A stretch of 5,578 bases of DNA from NCBI GenBank assembly GCA_031255615.1, contig JAIRSD010000262.1, positions 1 through 5,578 of the forward strand, written 5' to 3'. Position 1 is the first letter of the stretch. Every line of letters starts with the position of its first letter. The stretch is from Treponema sp. (GTDB taxonomy: Bacteria; Spirochaetota; Spirochaetia; Treponematales; Breznakiellaceae). Positions 1 through 3,810 of the stretch are shown in pieces. The notes below the pieces were generated by a model. That model had not been told where the DNA came from, searched no databases, and worked only from the letters and a program-made list of their open reading frames with translations. The position numbers and the translations under genes were made by a program.

Positions 1-591
1 TACCCCGGCTACCTCTACTCGGAGCTGGCGAGCCTCTACGAGCGGGCGGGGAAGATCACCGGTTCCGGCGGTTCCATCACCCAGATTCCCATCCTGACCA
101 TGCCCAACGACGACATCAGCCACCCCATTCCGGACCTTTCCGGCTACATCACCGAGGGGCAGATCGTCCTGGACCGGGAGCTTTTCCAGCGGGGGGTCTA
201 TCCGCCGGTGGCGGGGCTCCCCAGCCTCTCCCGGCTGATGAAGGACGGCATCGGGCCGGGCATGACCAGGGAAGACCACAAGGACGTGTCCAGCCAGCTC
301 TTCGCCGCCTATTCGCGGGTGAAGCAGGTGCGGAACCTGGCCTCCATCATCGGGGAGGAGGAGCTCTCGGAAACCGACAAGCAGTACCTGAAATTCGGGG
401 AAAGGTTCGAGCAGCTCTTTCTCTCCCAAAGCGAGTACGAAGACCGGGACATCAACCGCACCCTGGACCTGGGCTGGACCGTCCTTGCCGAAATCCCCCG
501 GGACGAACTGCTGCGGGTCAAGACCGAGTACATCGAAAAGTACCTAAACCCCGTGCTGGCCTCCCTGCCCCCGGAATCTACAGGCTGGTAG
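1..591 (+). CDS. atpB: V-type ATP synthase subunit B, C-terminal part (5' end outside the window)
   Basis: This is the non-catalytic B subunit of the cytoplasmic V1/A1 head, which alternates with catalytic subunit A in the ring that couples ATP turnover to H+ or Na+ transport. The frame is open from base 1, so only the last 196 residues are visible. The internal ATG at base 100 is not the start, because the family sequence continues upstream of it ([17 protein letters not shown], then [19 protein letters not shown]). Further B-subunit signatures are [30 protein letters not shown] (partial residues 68-82) and the C-terminal helical part [17 protein letters not shown]. The Arg codon of PSLSR is at 232-234. 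From memory of the Enterococcus NtpB structure, this is the region that contributes an arginine to the A/B nucleotide interface. The gene ends normally with TAG. In spirochaetal and most bacterial V-ATPase operons subunit D follows at once, but here there is no coding sequence for about 600 bases. Family assignment is secure. Confidence 0.96.
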   Translation, partial: YPGYLYSELASLYERAGKITGSGGSITQIPILTMPNDDISHPIPDLSGYITEGQIVLDRELFQRGVYPPVAGLPSLSRLMKDGIGPGMTREDHKDVSSQLFAAYSRVKQVRNLASIIGEEELSETDKQYLKFGERFEQLFLSQSEYEDRDINRTLDLGWTVLAEIPRDELLRVKTEYIEKYLNPVLASLPPESTGW

Positions 592-670
592 GGCCGGAGT
601 CTCCTCCTCCGCGCCCATTGTGTAGACCCGCCTGGAAAATTTAGAAACCCCCGGGTATCGAGTATAGGTT

Positions 671-709
671 GGGCGCATTTTTTTGCTTCGCAAAAAAACC
701 GGGCTATCC
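671..709 (+). repeat. structured intergenic repeat, copy 1
   Basis: The unit begins GGGCGCA, continues as a short hairpin (seven T, GC, loop TTC, GC, seven A) and ends CCGGGCTATCC. The same unit occurs in reverse complement at 3581-3623 with identical flanks, but with a different and longer hairpin core. Outside the unit, to the left of GGGCGC, the two copies do not match. To the right both run on into further GC-rich stem-loops. The T-before, A-after arrangement is the wrong order for an intrinsic terminator. It looks like a dispersed REP-like palindromic element. Only two copies can be seen here, so genome-wide status is inference. Confidence 0.7.
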
Positions 710-714
710 GCTCC

Positions 715-739
715 AACAAAAACCCTGCGGGTTTTTGTT
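715..739. terminator. possible bidirectional intrinsic terminator
   Basis: A perfect 11-bp inverted repeat, AACAAAAACCC then loop TGC then GGGTTTTTGTT. The A-rich arm, short GC core and T-rich arm read as a terminator-like hairpin in both directions. The GC core is only three pairs plus a tight loop, so termination strength is uncertain. It lies about 125 bases after the atpB stop and could end that transcript. It may equally be just one hairpin module of the repeat array it sits in. Confidence 0.35.
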
Positions 740-759
740 CCGCTTCTACCCCGTGCGCG

Positions 760-873
760 GGCGAACATCCGCGTCCCTGCGGTTGTTCGCCTTCCGAGTT
801 GCCGCACTCCGCGCGGCAATGCAAGGATACCGATCCCGCCGCGTAAACCAAGGGCCGGCCTCCCTGCCGGCCC
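760..873. repeat. cluster of three further stem-loops in the array
   Basis: Three inverted repeats follow one another. Arms 760-767 and 784-791 (GGCGAACA/TGTTCGCC) enclose an inner CCGC/GCGG stem after one T-T mismatch. Arms 799-805 and 813-819 are TTGCCGC/GCGGCAA with a 7-base loop. Arms 852-859 and 866-873 are GGGCCGGC/GCCGGCCC with a 6-base loop. Their sequences are unrelated to each other, but spacing is regular and linkers are short, which suggests a modular structured element rather than chance GC content. Confidence 0.55.
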
Positions 874-1002
874 AGCCTTCTCCCGCAAGGAATTTCCCCG
901 AATTCAGCATCCATGTTTCACCTTCGGAATTACCGGGCCGGGGGGATGGCGGAAAAGACGGGCGGGCCCGGCTTTGGAGCCAAGGGGGGGCCAGGGTAAA
1001 CG

Positions 1003-1036
1003 CGCGGGGGCGGGGCGGTTCCGCCCCGCCCCCGCG
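1003..1036. repeat. 34-base GC-rich palindrome (16-bp arms, 2-base loop)
   Basis: The left arm CGCGGGGGCGGGGCGG (1003-1018) is exactly complementary to the right arm at 1021-1036, with only TT between them. Composition is entirely G and C in the arms. As RNA it would be an extremely stable hairpin. There is no following T-run, so it is not a standard intrinsic terminator. A smaller CGGAC/GTCCG stem follows at 1041-1056. It lies 160 bases before the eutT-like gene. Confidence 0.75.
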
Positions 1037-1149
1037 GCTGCGGACCCTCTTGTCCGTGGTAGCGGGCCCCCCCTTCATGCCCTTATATCATCTTCACCGC
1101 AACGGGCGGCCCGTCGCCGGGAACTTCGCTCTCCATCCGGCGCGGTTTC

Positions 1150-1178
1150 TTGCGGGGCTTCGCGATTATTGCTACCCT
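1150..1178 (+). promoter_or_regulatory. weak candidate promoter for the eutT-like gene
   Basis: TTGCGG (1150-1155) and TACCCT (1173-1178) are separated by 17 bases, with TG one base before the second box (extended -10 form). Each box matches only three of six sigma-70 consensus bases, so this is suggestive only. If used, the leader before the ATG at 1196 would be about 10 bases, and the G-run at 1187-1193 would be the only possible ribosome contact. Confidence 0.22.
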
Positions 1179-1195
1179 GCCTCCATGGGGGGGCG

Positions 1196-1765
1196 ATGAG
1201 GACAAGTCTTTCCGGGGACCGCATGGTTTCCAAGGCCGACGGCCGGATCCAATTCCGGGGCCGGATCGATTCGCTGGAGGCGGAGGCCGTCGAGGCGCAG
1301 ATTCTTGCCGATTCCCTGGGGGAGCCCTTCTACCGCGACGCCCTGGGGGAGGTGTTGGACTGTCTGCGCCGTATGCTGGCGGCGGAGCTAAAGGGGAGCC
1401 CCTTCGCGGCGCCCCCGCTTTTCGGTCTTTCCGCGGATGAGCTGCGCCGCCGGACCCACGATGTGGGCCGTTTCTTCGGCCTCGCCGGTCATCCCCTGCC
1501 GGACTACCGTCAGGGGCCTCTGGCGGCGCGGCTTAACACCCTGCGCGCCCATATACGGGAGGCGGAGCTTTGCGCGGTCCGGGTCTTTGCCGGGGAGGAG
1601 GGCGGGGCCTCCTCTGCGGGCCGGGACGGGGCGATTCCCCGGCGGGAGGACCTGGCCCAGGCCCTGAACCGGCTTTCCAGCGCCCTTTACTGGCTGTTCT
1701 GCCGCCTTGTTTCCGGCGGGCCCGCCTCCGCGGAACCCCGCCGCCGGGAATCGGGCCCCTACTGA
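1196..1765 (+). CDS. eutT: EutT-type ATP:cob(I)alamin adenosyltransferase, core domain only
   Basis: Predicted to transfer the 5'-deoxyadenosyl group of ATP to cob(I)alamin, making adenosylcobalamin, the cofactor of ethanolamine ammonia-lyase and diol dehydratases. The 189-aa product resembles the C-terminal three quarters of enterobacterial EutT along its length. Matches are MVSKADGRIQFRGRIDSLEAE (residues 10-30, compare MVAKSDPRLGFRAVLDS), FGLSADELRRRTH (76-88), a leucine/arginine helix LNTLRAHIREAEL (113-125) and DLAQALNRLSSALYWL (152-167). Residues 137-150 form a Gly-rich insert. The N-terminal part of E. coli EutT, with its His/Cys metal motif (HX11CCX2C), is absent, and no such motif occurs in the open frame upstream. 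ATG 1196 was chosen because it lies just before the first conserved residues; ATG 1223 (residue 10) is an alternative. There is no clear Shine-Dalgarno, only a G-run. No eut or pdu partner is in the window. The 3' end overlaps the opposing esterase gene by 7 bases. Confidence 0.78.
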   Translation: MRTSLSGDRMVSKADGRIQFRGRIDSLEAEAVEAQILADSLGEPFYRDALGEVLDCLRRMLAAELKGSPFAAPPLFGLSADELRRRTHDVGRFFGLAGHPLPDYRQGPLAARLNTLRAHIREAELCAVRVFAGEEGGASSAGRDGAIPRREDLAQALNRLSSALYWLFCRLVSGGPASAEPRRRESGPY

Positions 1766-2568
1766 TTCCCCGCCGGCAGCAGCCAGGCAAGGAAACGCTG
1801 CACCCATTCGTCCCAGAATTCCCAGGTGTGGGCCCCGCTTCCCTCGTGGAATTCGTAGCTGAACTGCGGATGGCCGCCGAACCAGTCCGCCGTGAGCTTC
1901 GCGTTGTCGTAGAGGAAGTCGTCCTTGCCGATGCAATGGAAGATCCGGGGCAGGGGTTTCCCGCTTTTGAGGGCGGCTTCGGCCTTGGCGAAACAATCGT
2001 AATCGACGTTTCCCCTTAGTTTGGTCCGGTCTTCCACCCCGAAAACGGCGAGGTCCCGGGCGGCCTTGCCGGACTTCCGCATCCCCGGCGGTCTGCCTGC
2101 CCGGGCGTTCAGATTCCCTGCGGAAAAGCAGCCGATGGCGGAAAAAACGTCCGGTCGGCTCAGGCCCAGGGAAAGGGCCCCGGCGCCTCCCATGGAAAGC
2201 CCCGCCACCCAGTTGTCCTCCCGCCTGTCGGAGAGGGCGAAAAATTCCCCCATGATCCGGGGGAGTTCGTCGGTAAAGAAGTCCTGGTACTTTTGGCCGT
2301 GGACCATGTTTACATAGGAGCTGAGGTATGCGTTGGGCATGACCACGGCGATTCCCAAGGCCGCCACATAGCGTTCAATCGAGGTCCGCCGCAGCCAGAT
2401 GGTATGATCGTCGCTGGCCCCGTGGAGCAGCCACAGGACGGGATACTTGTCCTTTTTCGCCCCGCCTCCCTGGATGCCCACGCCGGATTCCCGCTGGGGG
2501 ATGATCACGTAGGCCTGATTTTGGAGCCCCAGGACCTCGGAAAAGAAATTAACCTCCATGAACGCCAT
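1759..2568 (-). CDS. tributyrin esterase / esterase D family alpha/beta hydrolase (second of tandem pair)
   Basis: A 269-aa serine hydrolase of the EstA/esterase D family (Pfam PF00756 type), predicted to cleave short-chain acyl or acetyl esters in the cytoplasm; no signal peptide or membrane segment is seen. The N-terminus MAFMEVNFFSEVLGLQ is typical of bacterial tributyrin esterases. Motifs in order: LLHGASDDHTIW (residues 47-58, oxyanion region), nucleophile elbow GLSMGG (123-128) with Ser125, Asp217 in GKDDFLY and His247 in GSGAHTWEFW, giving a complete catalytic triad. The open frame extends upstream to base 2664, but ATG 2568 is chosen. It matches the family N-terminus and follows AAGGAGG at 7 bases, and its first base is the last base of the preceding stop codon (TAATG). 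The longer start would add 32 unrelated residues inside the neighbour. Physiological substrate unknown; a feruloyl- or acetyl-esterase role is possible. Confidence 0.9.
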   Translation of the reverse strand: MAFMEVNFFSEVLGLQNQAYVIIPQRESGVGIQGGGAKKDKYPVLWLLHGASDDHTIWLRRTSIERYVAALGIAVVMPNAYLSSYVNMVHGQKYQDFFTDELPRIMGEFFALSDRREDNWVAGLSMGGAGALSLGLSRPDVFSAIGCFSAGNLNARAGRPPGMRKSGKAARDLAVFGVEDRTKLRGNVDYDCFAKAEAALKSGKPLPRIFHCIGKDDFLYDNAKLTADWFGGHPQFSYEFHEGSGAHTWEFWDEWVQRFLAWLLPAGNQ

Positions 2569-3377
2569 TATGTTGCCTCCTTCCCGCTGTCCGCGGATTC
2601 CGCGTTGGCCTCGATGGGCAGCCAGTCGAGGATTCGCTTGATATTCCGGTCCCAATAGCCCCACTCGTGGATTCCGCTCTCCTCGTGGTAGGTCAGGTCG
2701 ATCCGGTCCTTGAACGTATCCCGGAACGCCAGGTTGATCTGGTAGAGGAAGTCCTCGGCGCCGCAGGTTTGGTAGAACCGGGGCATGGGCTTGCCGGAGG
2801 CGATAAGTTCTTCCAGCTTGAAGTGGAGATCGCTTTCGCTGCCCCGAATTTCCTCCTCCTCCCCAAAGACGTTAAGCCAGGCCTCGTTGACCCGGCCTTC
2901 CCGGTACTGCCACAGGGGATCCGTCAAGCCGGAAAGGGTGGCGGCGGCGGCGAAGCGCTCCGGGCAGTTGATCCCCAGCTTGAGGGCCCCGAAGCCCCCC
3001 ATGGAAAGGCCCGCCGCAAAGGTGTCTTCCCGCCGGGTGGAAAGCCGGGGGAAAAATTCGGCGACCAGTTCCGGCAGCTCCGCGCTGAAGAACTGCCAAA
3101 AATCGTAGCCGTATTTCATGTCGCTGTAGAAACCCAAATCGGTGCCGGGCATGATCACCGCCAGCCCCTTTTCCAGGGCGTAACGCTCGATGGATGTACG
3201 GCGCTGCCAGATGGTGTGGTCATCGCTCCAGCCGTGGAGCAGGTAGAGCACCGGGATTCGGTCCCCCTGCCGCCGCCCGCCCACTCCGATTCCGCTGGAG
3301 CTCTGGGGCAGGACCACATCAATGGTCCGCTGCATCCCCAGGCTTGCGGAGTAGAAGTGCCAATGTACAAGGGCCAT
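2568..3377 (-). CDS. tributyrin esterase / esterase D family alpha/beta hydrolase (first of tandem pair)
   Basis: A 269-aa cytoplasmic serine esterase, a paralogue of the downstream gene and of identical length. Shared signatures are LLHGWSDDHTIW (residues 46-57) followed by RRTSIERY, nucleophile elbow GLSMGGFGALKLG (Ser125), Asp209 in CGAEDFLYQ and His237 in SGIHEWGYW, so the Ser-Asp-His triad is complete. The start MALVHWHFYSASLGMQRTIDVVLPQ matches the family N-terminus and is preceded by AGGAGG (3388-3383) five bases upstream. It ends with TAA overlapping the ATG of the next gene, so the two form an operon. Compared with its partner it differs most in the cap-like region around residues 150-190, where it carries an acidic stretch GEEEEIRGSESD, so substrate preference may differ. 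The region upstream holds a stem-loop and a candidate -10 box. Substrate unknown; short-chain acyl esters are expected from the family. Confidence 0.91.
   Translation of the reverse strand: MALVHWHFYSASLGMQRTIDVVLPQSSSGIGVGGRRQGDRIPVLYLLHGWSDDHTIWQRRTSIERYALEKGLAVIMPGTDLGFYSDMKYGYDFWQFFSAELPELVAEFFPRLSTRREDTFAAGLSMGGFGALKLGINCPERFAAAATLSGLTDPLWQYREGRVNEAWLNVFGEEEEIRGSESDLHFKLEELIASGKPMPRFYQTCGAEDFLYQINLAFRDTFKDRIDLTYHEESGIHEWGYWDRNIKRILDWLPIEANAESADSGKEAT
2576..2582 (-). promoter_or_regulatory. Shine-Dalgarno of the second esterase, inside the first esterase gene
   Basis: AAGGAGG on the minus strand lies 7 bases before the ATG at 2568, within the last codons (Lys-Glu-Ala) of the upstream gene. 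With the TAATG overlap this points to coupled translation of the two esterases and fixes the start of the downstream one. Confidence 0.85.
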
Positions 3378-3382
3378 AAAAA

Positions 3383-3405
3383 CCTCCTGCCGGCCTATCG
3401 GCCGG
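3383..3405 (-). promoter_or_regulatory. ribosome binding site with an adjacent 5' stem-loop, first esterase
   Basis: On the minus strand a perfect 6-bp inverted repeat CCGGCC-GATA-GGCCGG (3405-3390) is followed after one base by AGGAGG (3388-3383), then five T and ATG. If the -10 box at 3419-3414 is used, transcription would begin close to the hairpin, placing it at the very 5' end of the mRNA. It could protect the message or modulate ribosome access. The Shine-Dalgarno is clear; the role of the hairpin is inference. Confidence 0.6.
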
Positions 3406-3413
3406 ACCCGTCC

Positions 3414-3419
3414 ATTGTA
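3414..3419 (-). promoter_or_regulatory. candidate extended -10 box for the esterase operon
   Basis: TACAAT on the minus strand (five of six consensus bases) is preceded by TGT, giving an extended -10 form. No good -35 hexamer stands 16-18 bases upstream, which is tolerable for extended -10 promoters. It lies 37-42 bases before the start codon in a stretch that is more A/T-rich than its surroundings. Confidence 0.42.
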
Positions 3420-3580
3420 ACACAGGCCGGCAAAAATGAGGGAAAATCCGCGTTATAAGCGGTGCGGTGGGGACGGCGCGGAGCCGCCTTGGCGGGGCAT
3501 GGATGCCCGCGCAAGGGATAGGAAGGGCGCGAAGCGGCCCCGGCGCGGAGCACCGGGGCCGGAGGCGAAGCCGGAGCCCT

Positions 3581-3623
3581 GGATAGCCCGGTTTTTTGCG
3601 GCGGAGCCGCAAAAAATGCGCCC
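3581..3623 (-). repeat. structured intergenic repeat, copy 2 (inverted relative to copy 1)
   Basis: Read on the plus strand it is GGATAGCCCGG, TTTTTTGCGGC, loop GGA, GCCGCAAAAAA, TGCGCCC. The two ends are identical to the reverse complement of 671-709. The hairpin core is different (11-bp stem here, 9-bp there), yet still fully complementary. Retained pairing with changed core sequence suggests that structure matters. On the minus strand it is followed by more GC-rich stem-loops, as copy 1 is on the plus strand, so the element may extend to about 3484. Confidence 0.7.
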
Positions 3624-3770
3624 AAAGACCTGAAAAAAAGCAACTCCCTTCGCCCTGTCTGCAGCCCTTCTTCCCTGGCGCCGCTTTTACTTGCGCTGCG
3701 CTCCGTCCTTTGGCGGGCTGCGGATAGAGAACGGCATATATGCTCCGGCGGCAATCCTTTCGCCCGCGCA

Positions 3771-3798
3771 TCTTCATCTTCCCTTTCGTTTGTAGTAT
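3771..3798 (+). promoter_or_regulatory. weak candidate promoter for ptsI
   Basis: TAGTAT (3793-3798, four of six -10 matches) is preceded 16 bases upstream by TCTTCA (3771-3776, three of six). If used, the transcript would start about 5-7 bases before the ATG at 3811, giving a nearly leaderless mRNA, which would agree with the absence of a Shine-Dalgarno sequence. Confidence 0.3.
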
Positions 3799-3810
3799 GG
3801 TGCCTTTACG

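Larger units (their letters stand above)
592..1195. other. gene-free intergenic region rich in stem-loops
   Basis: No frame here gives a recognisable protein. The open frames are G/C-driven and their translations are rich in Arg, Pro, Gly and Ala with no family motif. What is visible is a series of perfect or near-perfect inverted repeats: arms 678-686/690-698, 715-725/729-739, 760-767/784-791 (with an inner 769-772/779-782 stem after a T-T mismatch), 799-805/813-819, 852-859/866-873, 1003-1018/1021-1036 and 1041-1045/1052-1056. Bases 592-670 and 880-1000 show little structure beyond this. No remnant of V-ATPase subunit D was recognised. Confidence 0.8.
3378..3810. other. gene-free region between divergent esterase operon and ptsI
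   Basis: The two flanking genes diverge from here, so both promoters must lie inside it. No frame resembles a protein family; the long minus-strand frame entering from ptsI is a GC shadow. Visible structure: stem-loops with arms 3484-3488/3491-3495 (CCGCC/GGCGG), 3495-3500/3503-3508 (GGGCAT/ATGCCC), 3535-3543/3553-3561 (CGGCCCCGG/CCGGGGCCG) and 3592-3602/3606-3616, direct repeats GCCGGAG at 3558 and 3570, and the inverted repeat copy at 3581-3623. Bases 3624-3770 show no clear structure apart from the palindrome GCATATATGC at 3734-3743. Confidence 0.8.

Noticed and set aside
671..873. The stem-loop array as a CRISPR array.
   Set aside because: There is no constant repeat with regular spacers; each hairpin has a different sequence and no cas gene is present.
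683..1195. The frame of the eutT-like gene stays open upstream to ATG 683, suggesting a 360-aa protein.
   Set aside because: The upstream translation is Arg/Pro/Ala-rich, runs through the stem-loop array, shows no EutT N-terminal or Cys motif, and the family match begins only at about 1196-1223.
592..1195. A decayed V-ATPase subunit D gene in the gap after atpB.
   Set aside because: No frame shows the Lys/Leu-rich coiled-coil N-terminus of subunit D or any other part of it.
2569..2664. Upstream ATG at 2664 for the second esterase.
   Set aside because: It would add 32 residues with no family similarity inside the neighbouring gene, whereas ATG 2568 has a strong Shine-Dalgarno and the conserved N-terminus.
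3592..3616. The T6-stem-A6 hairpin as an intrinsic terminator.
   Set aside because: In both directions the T-run comes before the stem and the A-run after it, the reverse of what a terminator needs.
3734..3743. Palindrome GCATATATGC upstream of ptsI as an operator.
   Set aside because: Ten bases with no second copy in the window and no known regulator match; it stands out mainly because the surroundings are GC-rich.
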